Assembly: GCA_963457665.1 (NCBI GenBank)
Contig: OY735213.1
Coordinates: 50,102,785 to 50,166,784, forward strand
Direction: 5' to 3'
Length of the DNA stretch: 64,000 nt
DNA from: Thysanoteuthis rhombus
Lineage: Eukaryota; Mollusca; Cephalopoda; Oegopsida; Thysanoteuthidae
How positions within the stretch are numbered: the first letter of the stretch is position 1; every line of letters begins with the position of its first letter. This document shows, in pieces, positions 1-12,300 of the stretch. The notes under the pieces were generated by a model. It saw only the letters and a program-made list of their open reading frames with translations, did no database searches and was not told the DNA's origin. Both the position numbers and the translations under genes were made by a program.

Positions 1-49
1 TCATCGTGATTTTGATTTTAATGTTCCAGTGAATATTTATATATGTGAT

Positions 50-610
50 GTTAAGGTAGGTTTCTTCAGTCTTCAAGTGCCTCTGCCTAACTATTTATGT
101 ATGCATGTAACAATGCCAATAGGGCTAAAAAGCTGAAAATTTGAATATGTACTCCTTTTTAGCTCTGGAAAAATATTTTTTTGTTTTTTCAATATTCCCC
201 CCATGCTCCAAATAAGTTAACATAGATTTTGTACAGTTTTTTAGCTAGTCTGGCTGAATATGTATTTATGTACTGAGCAACCAGGCTGCACCAATGGAAA
301 TGAAAGGATGAAAATTTAAATTTTTGAAAATTCTCCTCCTAGATATGTTTTTATGGAGGGGAGGGGAGTCTATTTGCATTGTAAGTTTATGCTAAATTGG
401 TTCCTTTGTTTCTGTCTACCAACATTCACACTTGTTTCTTTTTTTCAATTCAGACTTTTTTTTAGGGGTCACTACCCAACAAAAGGCAAGAGAAATAATT
501 TGATCCCCCTTTTTTTTTCCCAACTTTTTAATTGATCATCCCCAACATGGCGTGCTACCATAAGCCATCGATCCTGTGGTAGCTTCTACTGAGTGACTAA
601 CCAGACCTGT
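50..610 (+). repeat. Family A interspersed repeat (5' part present twice)
   Basis: Carries the family order: TTTCTTCAG start, CTGGCT tract, ATGTAT tract, CCAATGGA, CTGAAAATTT, ACTCCT, (T/C)-rich tract, AAGTTTATGCTAAATTGGTC, CATTCACACTTGTT, CAGACTTTTT, AAAAGGCAAGAG, TTGATCATCCCCAACATG, and end TGAGTGACTAACCAGACCTGT. The 5' third occurs at about 55-215 and again from about 231, so this is a partial duplication or nested copy. Confidence 0.75.
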
Positions 611-744
611 AGCTGTTTTGTTTTTATTTAAATTTCAGGCTAAGCTATTTTTCTAGAATTTTTGTGAATAAATGATAAGATTGAATTCGTTCATGTGACT
701 CCTCGTGATATTTGTTTAGTTTTTTTTTTGTTTCTTATTGGCTC

Positions 745-969
745 TCAGTAATTGTCTGGAACTATCTCTGCTTCTGTTGATGAAAAGAGTCTGGAGATTT
801 CCTCCTCCTCCTCCTCTGCTGCTGCTGCTGTTTCGCCCAGCTTCATTAATGATAAGTCTGAATGGCATCCATCCAAAACCAATCTGTCTGTTTCCTTATC
901 CACTTGGTTGAGCTTTAGAAAATCAGCCTGTTTTGCGTTTTGTTTTCGAGGTTTTTTTTTTATTTCCAT
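745..969 (-). CDS. Unrecognised 74-residue minus-strand ORF, possible exon or pseudogene
   Basis: An ATG in good context (ATCAATGG on the minus strand) opens 74 codons: a lysine-rich start (MEIKKKPRKQNAKQADFLKL), a varied middle (DRLVLDGCHSDLSLMKL), an alanine then glutamate run coded by CTG/CCT repeats, and an end at EAEIVPDNY. Its amino-acid mix looks more protein-like than the low-complexity ORFs around it. I recognise no family, the microsatellite inflates the frame, and no splice partners were found. It may be chance or a retrocopy fragment within the IFT74 intron. Confidence 0.2.
   Translation of the reverse strand: MEIKKKPRKQNAKQADFLKLNQVDKETDRLVLDGCHSDLSLMKLGETAAAAEEEEEEISRLFSSTEAEIVPDNY
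800..832. repeat. CCT/CTG trinucleotide microsatellite
   Basis: About five CCT units followed by about five GCT units. On the minus strand these code for the Ala and Glu runs of the ORF at 745-969. Confidence 0.9.
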
Positions 970-1834
970 TGATGTGTGTATAACAGAAGAACGTCGATTA
1001 TCCGAACGAGACGGGCAGGGAACACTGTTGCCAATTTAGCACTTTTGGCGCTGATTTCAGTGTGTTTCTTGTCTCGGCAGTGCAAAAAAAGCACTGAATT
1101 AGCATGGGTATGTTTAAACATTTTGGCCATTCTCTTCCAATTTTTCAACAATTTTTAGCACCTTTTTTTGGGTGCGGCTAGGCATTTTTTTGCTATTTTT
1201 AATGCTTTTTTGCAGTCAAACCAGCATGAAAATATTTTTTGAATTTACAGCACTGGCAAGGAATATTTTGTTCAGATAATTGATTGCTCTGATAGGTGAA
1301 TCAACCATAATAAAGGAAGCCATCTTGAACATAAATATGTGAAAAATATGTTTAAAGAGTTCAATTTCATTCAACTTATGAAAATGCATTCAAACAGAAC
1401 ATTGCTTAAAAATTTGATATGTTCTTTTTTAGAAATAAACTCATGTTATGTATCATTTAAATAATGGAAAAAAGGAGCTAAAAATCCAAGGAAACAAGAG
1501 ATAGTCACAAAAAATACACAGCAATATCAAATGCTTTAGAAATCCTTGAAAAAAACCAAGAAACTTTTGTCTGAATTTCTGAGACAAGAAATGATATTGT
1601 TATACATGGATTCACTTTGTTGTTAATCACTCCTATCCACAACAGACCAGTTTAATCTCTGTTGCTTGGTCCATGTTTATTCATGTGTTCAGACATTTAT
1701 ATGTATTTATTTATCTATCCTTACTTGGGCAGTCATGTTTCAATCCCTGGATCAGGTAGTGTGAAAAAGTCATATAAACAGGTTTAGTGGAAGACGCTAA
1801 ACAAGCAATATCACCAGGATGAAATAACTTGGAT
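970..1834. other. Intron sequence, nothing recognised
   Basis: AT-rich with many T runs. Only chance ORFs of about 60 codons on both strands at 960-1158, and no exon with matching phase for IFT74. Confidence 0.5.
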
Positions 1835-2250
1835 CAATTGACTAATACTAGCATTCCAAGGGAACTTATGAATCACCACCACATGTATAAGCTATGTTGG
1901 GGGTGATCAATTAAAAAGTTGGATCGGAGGGCAATCAATCAACAAGTTACTTTTCTCATTTCTGTTGAGCTATGAATTTAAAAAAAAACAAACATATGGG
2001 CGCAAACTAGTGAGCAATATTGCATATACTTACATTGCATATTGAATATCCAACTAAAAACCTATTATGTGTGTTCAAAATTTCAAGTTTCTACTATAAA
2101 TTGTAAGGGCTGGGCAAAGTCCAGATAGATACATGCATACATATATGCATATATACATACATATAAATGTCAGAAAGTGTGAATAACCAAAACCAACTAT
2201 AGTGATTGAACCAGTCTGTTGTAGGTAGTGGTGATTAAAATGATATCCTT
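1835..2250 (-). repeat. Family A repeat, subfamily with GGGCTGGGCAAAGTCCAGATAGATA tail
   Basis: On the plus strand it reads TTCCAAGGGAACTTATGAATCA, TGTTGGGGGTGATCAATTAAAAAG, CAAGTTAC, CAAACTAGTGAGCAAT, ACTAAAAACCTATT, then GGGCTGGGCAAAGTCCAGATAG, an ATACATGC tract and TTGAACCAGTCTGTTGTAGGTAG. The middle is shared with family A but both ends differ. The same arrangement recurs at 20385-20660 and 44745-45188. Confidence 0.7.
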
Positions 2251-2542
2251 CATGGACTGTTAAGTGAGAACAATCTACCCTCCTGGATTGGATAAACAGT
2301 TTGGAATTCCCAGAGGATTACCAGCTACGACAGACACTTGAAGAAGAGTACTAATGCTGAAACATTGTGGTGATAACAATAACCAATATGAGGATGATCT
2401 CATGATCATTTTTATTTTTTGGGTAAAAAGTGTCTTTGTCCTTTTTGGGGGCCTCCTTTTGATGGGTTTATAATAACATCTAGATTTTCTGGAATCTAGA
2501 CCTCCGAAATACTAATTCTACTTTTTGTATTCATCTTCTCAG

Positions 2543-2621
2543 AAAAGAAAACCAAATCAAACTTCTTGAACGAGAACTTCAACAAGAGAAAGAATTAGCT
2601 GACAGTGTCATCAATGATATG
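2543..2621 (+). CDS. IFT74: IFT74 exon a (first exon in window)
   Basis: The acceptor is TCATCTTCTCAG and the donor ATG|GTGAGT. The exon opens with one base completing a split codon, then reads [19 protein letters not shown] and on to INDM, ending in phase 0. It is part of the long coiled coil. No earlier exon was recognised in 1-2542, so the upstream intron is at least 2.5 kb. Confidence 0.85.
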
Positions 2622-5600
2622 GTGAGTTATTGGATTGATAAGTGATTTTATTTATTGTACAAAGGTTTCTTGGAGAGTCTCTATCAAAAATCTGTGCCAT
2701 TTGGATAAAAGATTTAACCAGCAAAACCAGTGGTTTTTAACTTTTTTACCACCATGTCTGCTTCAATCGTTGGACCTTGCCTCCACCTCTCTCCCTTTTA
2801 GCGACTGAATGTTGCCTCCATGCCATCCACCCCTTTAGTAGCAGGATCTAGCCTCTATGCCCCTTTTCAAATCTTCTACTGGATACTAGCAAATATATCA
2901 AAAATTTAATTTATGTTCAATACAATATTATACTAACCTTGCAGTCAGGAAGACCATTCCTCTGCTGACCGGGACATGCCCCCCTGGTTAAGAACTATTG
3001 AGCTTGACAATAGATTATTAAAAAAAGAGATGAAGAAATAATTCAGTATCCCCAATTCTTTCCTTGGCAAAAAGGTTGCCAGAATTGACCAGAAGGGGAG
3101 ATCATGCAAGCTTTATGTCAGGTTTGGAATCAAGCTTGTCTGCAGGCAGGGGTTCGATACCAATTGGTACTGAACCTTTGCCTCCATAGTTGTTCAATTT
3201 CCGAATTCCAGTGCCTGTGTTGGGTAAGTCTCAAAGATAAAGCTTGAATTATTGCCCCCTCTGGCAACCAGAAGTGTAGTTGATGACTTGGATTACCTTA
3301 AAGTTGAGGAGAAAAATCTACTACTCTACTCAAATGATCACCCATTTTGTATTTACCAGGTGAGTGATTGCTTAACTGATTGTACCTGATTCTTTCAATG
3401 ATCACGGCAAACAAAAGAATTTATAGGCTCTGTCCAAACTCCCTAATAAACGATTTTTAAATAAGTTCCAAAGAAAATAACCCAGGTGAGAATATAGTCA
3501 TCCATTGACTTATACTTGATCATAGATACATCCCTATAAGAGCTGAAGCCCATTAATCACAGATGACAGGAATTTCAATCATTGCAGTTCTACAAATCAA
3601 CTGCAAAGGATGATAATTTCCGTCATGTTATTCTTATTTTGCCTAAGAGAACCTTGTGTATACATCATTTTCGTTGCAAGTTCTCCAGACGGAAGGCAAA
3701 AGGGAGAAGGTAAAAGAGTAGATACCTCGCTGGGTTCAGCTAATGACTTAGTGGAAGAAACATAATGGATGACCATTTTTCTTTTCTCTACAGGAGGGTT
3801 TAATGTTCAATGAAGAGATTTCGGTAAATAGATATGAGTCACGGTATCATATGTTGTGCAGTGCATATATCACACCTTCAGCCTAAAATGATCGATATAC
3901 ACCCCAGGTCAACTTGTATTCATACAACTAGAATATAACCTGGATTCACCCCTTAAATAATTGTGTGTGTGTGTGTGTGGGTGTGTGTGTAGGGGGGGTA
4001 CAATGTGATTTTATACTAAATTTCATTCACACGTGTTCTTTGGAAATTCAGACTTTTTAGTGACCCAACCAATGGTGAGAGAACTAAGTTATTCATTGAT
4101 CACCCCTTTTTCAGATTTTTTTCATTGATTCCCCACCACCAACATGGTGTGCTGCCAAAGGATGTTGATCATGTGACGGTTTCTATTAAGTGACTGATAA
4201 TTTGAGAAAATAACTAATGAATATTAATTGTTGCCTAACTCCGACTGGCATTCAAGATATCTAAAATAAATACAGTCTCATTCACACTTCTCTATGCTCT
4301 GTACTAAATGCGTCAAAAAGATGCTGATTCTCTTCACTTGGTCTGGGAAAGTGGATTTTATCAGATTTGTTGCTTCCAAGCAATTAAATAATTCTAGTCT
4401 AACTTGATGAAATTCCACAAAAACAAACTGAAGAAAACAAAAATATAGAACCTAAAATGATATTCTATACTTACAATGTTTTAAAAATTTTAGGAAAAAA
4501 ATCCTTTTTTTTTTTTCAAAACACTGTACTAATCTATATAATTACTGTATGGGAATTATTTTCATTCAATAACTTTTTTTCAACGTCAATTGCATCATTA
4601 TTTCTTTTTTATGTCTCTCCCAAGGGCATGGCTCTGAAGTGAATGCTGATTATCTCATTCACTCACTTTGAATTTGGCTCAAAGATTCCATTTTCTGCGC
4701 TGCTAACCTCTTGGCTACTTGCACCTCAACTGATGTTTTTTAGAAATAAATGAATGTTTACTCACAATACAGACACCTTCAATTAGAGTGCTTTAGTTTC
4801 ACGTAGTGTCACCAAAAAAGATGTCTATATTCGGGGTTACATTGAAAATAGCAGTTTTGAATCTGAATTAACTTGTGGTGACCTCTATTGACCTGAGAAA
4901 TTAGCGCCACTTATCTCATGTTCATCCTTGAGTCAAGTTACCCTTATAGACTCATTTCAAGCCCCTAGGGTGTGGCCGTTTGGCCAACTATACAATGCAC
5001 TCTGCCAACCAAGTAAACAATCATCAGCATTATATTAATAGATAAGTAAATGTTTTCACATAACAAGTAGACAACACAGATACTGTCTTATAAAACACTG
5101 GTTTATGAGCATTCTATAAATAATTGCTTTCAAAACAAAAAGTAGAAGAGAAGAAGAGAAAATTGAACCAGCTGCTTGTATGTATTCTCTGCTTATCAGA
5201 AAACATGAAATGTCTGACAGTATAATAAAAAAAAAATATTCTGTTATTTCCAGGAACCAGAAATGAAAAAAACTTACTTCAAATTAAAAGATAAGAATGA
5301 ACATTTTCTTGATATAATGGAGAAAAACCAGCAAGAAATTGATGCTATGAATGTCAAAATTCAGAATCTTGAAGAGGTAAGTAAAGAAACGAAAAGAAAA
5401 GAAATACCTGTTCTCAAATCAATAACGTTTCCATTCTTTGAATAATTAGTTTAGATAGACACTGCAGATTCTCCCAGTACAGGAATAAAATTTAAAAAAT
5501 TGACAAAGCTGAATTCAGTTTAATTTGTTTGACATTTGGTTATTCAAAAACGAAAGAAGTAATAGAACATGATTAGACCTCTCTTGCACCAGGAACTCTA

Positions 5601-6352
5601 TTTACATTTATAAGGATGACTATAACAGTGGATATTAAAGTTCCTGACTCATCTAAAGCAATGAGTGGATAGAATAGATCATTTCCTGATGTCTGCAGTT
5701 GCTAGTGTTGATAAACATGTTGATTTGGGCTTCTTTATTTAGCCTCATGCCAGAGTGGGCTTTACTTGTTATAGTACACACTGAAAAATTTTGCAATCGC
5801 TCAGTGATGCTTTGGCACGCCGGGGACGACTGTTCATCATGAGGTATACAAAAAGAAAAAAAATATTTGGCAATTCTAAGAAGCAGTTCTCGAATGGCCA
5901 TTTTCAATCAGTTAAAAGTGGCTAGATTTAAGAAATGGGATGTAATTAATACACTGGACGATAATATGACTTGAAACACAGTATTTGGAACAAAGGTTTT
6001 TTTTATTCATTATTTTGTTAATAACTGATCAATATGTTATTGCGGAACCAATACTAATTGAATATGTCTAGTTCGTCTCTCCATCTTGTATTTTGCTGGA
6101 TTCAGTCATGCATGTGATCCCTGGGGATCTATGTTGTGAGTTATGATGTCCATTGGTTCTCTACCATTCTTGCAACATGGCTGGCCCATTGCCATTTGAG
6201 TTTTCTAATGGATTTTATGATGTCTGAGACTCCTGTTTTCTTCCTGATGTATTGTGCTGTCTTGTAATCTTTCCATGTGAGGTTGAGCATTATTCTGTTG
6301 CAAGCACTTTGCATGCGTCTTGGTTTGAGGGTCAGTCTCTTAGTTAGGTTCC

Positions 6353-6392
<40 letters not shown>

Positions 6393-9300
6393 TATGAATA
6401 AAAAAGATATTTCTCTATAAATATAAAGAACAGAATCCTTAGATTAAGTAAAAGGTTATTTTAAGTTTAGATCTTTAGATAGAGGATAATATTAATTATG
6501 AACATTAATATCTCATCAATACGTTAAATATTCATACTTTTTGGAGCCTTACATGTGTTCTAAGAGTGTGCATAATATCACCTGGAAATGTAATACCCAA
6601 TTTCCGCCATTTTTTTTTTTTTCCTATTCTAGCCATTTTCAGCCATTTAAGAATAGCCACTTTCAAACCCCTGGCATTTATCGACCCCTTAGATAGTCCA
6701 ATCGACCCCCAAACTTAAAATCATATTTACTCAGCATTGAACTATACCGACTAGTGCAACAATTTAATTAACTTGCTTAAACAATCTTTGATGTTTTTTT
6801 TGTTTTTTTTTTCTCAATACATAAGTAATAAAATGGTCACTGTAAATAAAAGATCAATAAATTTTTTTATTCAATTCAAAGCCGTGCATAGATATTAGAA
6901 TGCAACTTTTTATTAGTATGAATATAAGATCTGCTACCATGAATTATCAATATGATAATGATGAAACTATCTCTACTCACTGTGTTATGGAAACTGTCCA
7001 TGACTGTATATTATATTCACTAGTATACCCATGACATGAAAATGAATAATAAGAATAATATGAATAAATGATAATAAATTGTCAGTGAGTTATCTACAAT
7101 ATACTGTTACAGATATGAGCAATTTCATTTTCTAAACAAAATAATCTCGCCTGTACCTTTCTCACCTTGGACATCAGGGGGGTCGGGGATTGCTAAAGTT
7201 GCTTGTATAATATGGACTAACTGGACACCCTTCCACTAGCAGTATAGCCTTATATGTATGGGAAGGGATCTGGTGAGACTATATTTTGTCTTTTTTTCCT
7301 TTTTTTTCCTTTCATCTTTCCCTCTTCAATTGGGTGGGTTGAGAGTTGCCGTGCTGGTGGAAGACAGTGTGCTGCAATGACTGGCTGAACATGCAGAAGG
7401 AAGGAAGTAGAATATGGGGAAAATAGAATTAAAGTGTCATACTGCCTTTTCCCCCGGGCCAGGAAAATAACAGCTAACACATACAGTGTATAATATAAGT
7501 TAGATGATTTACTAAAATCTATGATATTCCTTGTAAAACATGTAATTACTTAAATCATGGAATAGTCAATTATATTGTCTATAAATTTGAGAGTCATAGC
7601 AATAGCTATGTTTTGATCAGATTATCTAATTGCCTCTTTCCTCATCCTCGATGGTGATACAACGTTTTGGCTTATTCATTCTACGGTCTTTCCTCGGAGT
7701 AATATGTAATATCTGTAGGGAATGAGAGTCTCTTTTATCGGTCTCTTTCTTTAGTGGTGTGAATCAGAAATGAGACTCTTTTTATAGATGGAATAAGATA
7801 TTACACCTGAAGAAAGCCATGGAATGCATTAGCATTAGTGTTGTGTTAACATCAGATGAGAAGAAGAGATTATATTGTCCGAACAAAAGTTAGTACGTAC
7901 AGTTGACTATAGTCGGTGATAATCCGTTTTTTTTTTCTCTATACTTTTGTTCAGAAATGGAAATAACAACCACATTTTTTTCTGATCAATGCAACCACTT
8001 TTCTTTGTGTATTTACATTTTAATTATTAGAAACAGTTTACCAAAACTGTCAATATAAGTTTCCTAAGTTTTTATGTTAGTCTGGCTTGCTAGCTGGTTA
8101 TGTATGTATTATGCAACCAGGTTGCACCAATGGAGATAGAGTGCTGGAAATTTTAACATCTTTTTATGTCTAGAAAAAATAGTATTTCTGGTTTCAGGAA
8201 AATGCCCTCCCACCTATAGGTTTTTAGTGAGGGTTCAAAGTGTGATATAAGTTAAAGCTATATTGATTCTTTACTTTGTGTCTGGCAACATTCATTATTT
8301 TTTTTTTTTAATTCAGACTTTTTTAGTGATGACTGACCAATAAAAGAGTGGAGAGTAACTTATCCATTGATCAGCCCCTTTTTAGACTTTTGAATTGATC
8401 ACCCTCAACAGGCCATGCTGCTAAAAGATATTGGTCGCATGATGGTTTCTATTGAGTGACTAACCAGACCTGTTTTATTGATCCTTGAAAGATGGAAGGT
8501 TAAGTTCGCCCTGATAACTCTGATCGTAGTTTGGTGTTCTTCCAACTGACCTGGACCAACCATTTTTACAGACTAGTTTACCCAGACTGTCAAAAAATGA
8601 TGATATTTATATGAATTTGTAATTGCAATTTTGTAAATGATCAGAATATGAAGACGAGGTGTGGAACTAATTCATTTGAAGAATTGTCACAGATATATTG
8701 CTGCATATAATGATCTTTCTCTTACAAGTAACAAAATAGAGAAATAGTCTTCTGAAGGAAGTAACTCGTGCAAAAAAATAAAAATGTTATCCCTTTCAGA
8801 GTGTCATTGAAAAAATATATAGACATACACTTGGCTTATTGTAATGGTAGATGTATCACTTTCTAATATATTTTCATGTTGAAATGTATTTTAAGTCTTT
8901 CATCATTACATCCAGACATAATTCTTTCACAACTTGAACTTGAGACACACCTTGAACGTTGCGGGTTTTGATATAGTATGGTGAAGGTATTGCTATACAA
9001 ATTAATGTAACTGAGTATAAGCTGGAAACAAGCATTAAATCATAATAAGATCTTGATTAGTGACATTTTGATTAGTGTATGTTTTGATGTACGGTGAAAG
9101 TATTGCTGTACAAATTAATGTGATTAAATATAAGCTGAAAACAGATATTAAATTATAACAACATAACAAATTAACCGTTCTGTCAAAGTATACCCGTAAT
9201 GTATGAATTCACAAAATTTCCATAATGTCTGAATAACTTTTAAATTCATGAAACACTCAAAGCTGTTCCTAAACACAGTGATACTCTTCGATGAATAGAA

Positions 9301-12300
9301 GAAAAAAAAATTGAATTCTTTCGTAATTTCTCTTTGTTTGAAATTTATAATTTTTTTATATGAATTCAAGAGTTAAACTATGAACTCATTATTTTCCCAG
9401 GAATTGTTGATGTCTCCTACAAAACAGAAAGCAGGTATGTTTCAATTTTTTAATCTGTAGAATAACTGAAAGTTTTAACAAAGTATTTCTTCTGTAACTG
9501 ATAAGCCAAATTTTTGCTCATTTTTTCTGAATACTATCGTTGCTTTGAAAATGAAATTGTTGGGTTTTTGTTATTGCAATTTACTCATTAGATATGAGGT
9601 ATTGAAATGAAAATGACAAAAAATAAAGATGTAATTCTTATTTGAAAACTTTACGAGCAAGTACAGATTGTACTATATGCAGAGGAGGCTGTTTATTATA
9701 ATTAGGGATAATACTGGGTGTTTACAAAAGGAATCAACTGTTTTAGAAAATTTATTAAGGCTAAGCTATTCAAGATATTATACTCACGGTGCACATTTTT
9801 GTAGAAATGTTTATTACTTCAAGGTTCTAAACCAAGAGGTTTGTCCAATAGCACTAACATAAAATTAAAAGAGTTTGAAATAAACAAAACACTCCATTGA
9901 TAAATAATGTTAAAGGTTTCCAAAATTCAAAAGAATTGTTTTTAGATGCTTTGTTGAATATTCATGCAAATTGTCAAGGTTCTTGGGAAAACCTAGTGTC
10001 TGGTAGCACTGATGCAAGATTTTAAGAAATTTTTTTTAAAAAAAAGAGACATGATTTTTTTTTCCCCCATAAATCAAAAAAAAGTTTTCAGATATCTAGT
10101 GGAGAACTTATTCAAATTTGCAAGATTTTAGGCTAAATGATGTGTCTGGTTGTACTGTTACAAGATTTAAAAAGAAAATTCCATTATTAAAATAAAAAAT
10201 GCACCTATCAAACAACTGTGCCAAAAATGATCAAATCTTATGCTGGTATTTTTTAGATGATTTTACATAAAAGATGTATTTGTTTTAGATAATCACTTCT
10301 GGTACACGCAGGTTACAGTGATTCATTTGCAAGGTACAGATATATTCTAAATATGGTCAGTCCTCACGTTATGAACAAGTTCTCTTCCTAGGTCTGTTTG
10401 TAAGTCAAAACAGTCAAGTCCAGTGCATATCTTGCATCAGGTCATCAAATGTTTGTCTTAGTGTGTGCATAAAAAAACATAGAAGAAACATTAATGATAC
10501 AGTAATCATGATAGTATTTTAATCATTAAATTTGACTAATTTTTACTTTCTCAATTTTCATCATAACTTTGACAGAGACCGTCATTTTACGGTATTGGAT
10601 AAAAAGCAATTAACATTGAACCCCCCCCTTAAACTTAGGTCGATTTAAAGTAAGTTTTGTATTATTCTTAAATTTTACTATGGTCTTCTTCAGCTGATCA
10701 ACACCTTATTACCAAAACATAATTGATAAAAATCTTGAAATTTCATTTTTTAGTTTTTTCTTGCTTTTGCTAGAAAGAAAAGGCCCAAATTGTTTGTCTA
10801 AAGGAATGAAAAATAAATTTTCATTAATTATCTAGTAGAATGGGACATTCCAGAGTCAAGACTGAAATTTGTTTACTTATAAATTATCAGCAAAACATCA
10901 ACAAGTATGAATGACCCTGAGTTGATAATTGAGAGTCATTTGATAAATTAGTAAATAAAACTTTTATACACAAGCTTTGTTTTTTGTTTTGATTTTCCTG
11001 CCATAATTTTCTTCATCATTCCAAAAGGTCAAAATCGTTTTTTCTTTCAATTTTTGGTGCTTTCAATTAATTAAGGATCTACTTTAACCATCGAAAAATT
11101 TGTTAGTTTTTTGGAAAAAGTTTCATTCTGGTTTTACAAAGTGGTTTCTGATTACAATGTAATGATATAGTTTGTAAAGATAGTTTTTCTAAAATCTAAT
11201 GAATTTTCATATGGTTTCAGGGTCTTAAAGGATTGAAAGCAACTAAAATTGAAAGAAAAAATTGATTTTCTGCTTGGAGAACTGCATTTGTAAAAAAAAG
11301 ACAAATATTAATCCCTGTTTTTTGTTCATTTAGACAAGCTTTAGGGCTTTTCCTTTTTGTAACAAAGCTAAAGAAACTCGGGAATGAAAATTTTAGATTT
11401 AAATCAATTAAATTTTGAAAATATCATACACATGACAAAACGCCTACCAGCTGTGTTGGAGAAATGTTATTTGACAAAATGTCAGAGAGCCAATGAACTG
11501 GTAAACTTAACTAAGTGAAAATAAACTGTAAACTATACAATTGATTAGATGAAGCTTTGAAAAGCATCCTCCGAGTTTTTCAATGTTATTACAAGAATAT
11601 CAATGTAACCAAAAAGGTTGAGTGTGTTGATGAAGAAATAAAAAAAAAATACAAATGAAAAATGAAACTTTTTCAGCTAAGATGGGCATAAGTTTTAAGT
11701 ATATATATTCCCATATAAAAATCATTTGTGTGAACAATATAAACTTGGTATCATAAGAATTTGCATTAGAAAATTTTAACCTTAAATATGCACAAATTTC
11801 TTGAAAAAATTTCCGTTGAAGACAGGCAATGTTTTGATTATGTGCTGCTGTCTGTAACACAATTTAAAGAAAAAACATCCATTTGTAAGTGCAAGTTGTT
11901 CATAAGTCGGAGACCATCTGTAGTTTCCCTTTAGTTATTTTTTGAAATTGTTTATTTCTTTTCTACTGTGTATTATCAAATGATTATTGCTATCAAAACC
12001 AGTCGGTTCCAAACATTTTATCTAAAGTATTCATAATTAGCAACTTTCTCAGTATATCATTTTTGCTTAATGTTATCAGCCAGTTATTTTTATCTAGGAC
12101 TCCCAAAGTGATCACAATAAGCAGTTTCCTCTATGTATCAATAATCTCTTGGAGTTGTATCAGTGAACTAAATCAGATTTCAATTATTTGATTTCTGATT
12201 ATTTTCTTATTAAAAACGATTTCTTGCTTTGCTCTAAAAAATCAATCAGTTCACTGTGCTAGTTTTTTTCTTTTTTATTACTCTATCTTGTCCCTGGGTA

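Noticed and set aside
984-1012. Possible upstream IFT74 exon reading TEERRLSER
   Set aside because: No acceptor/donor pair with the phase required by exon a at 2543.
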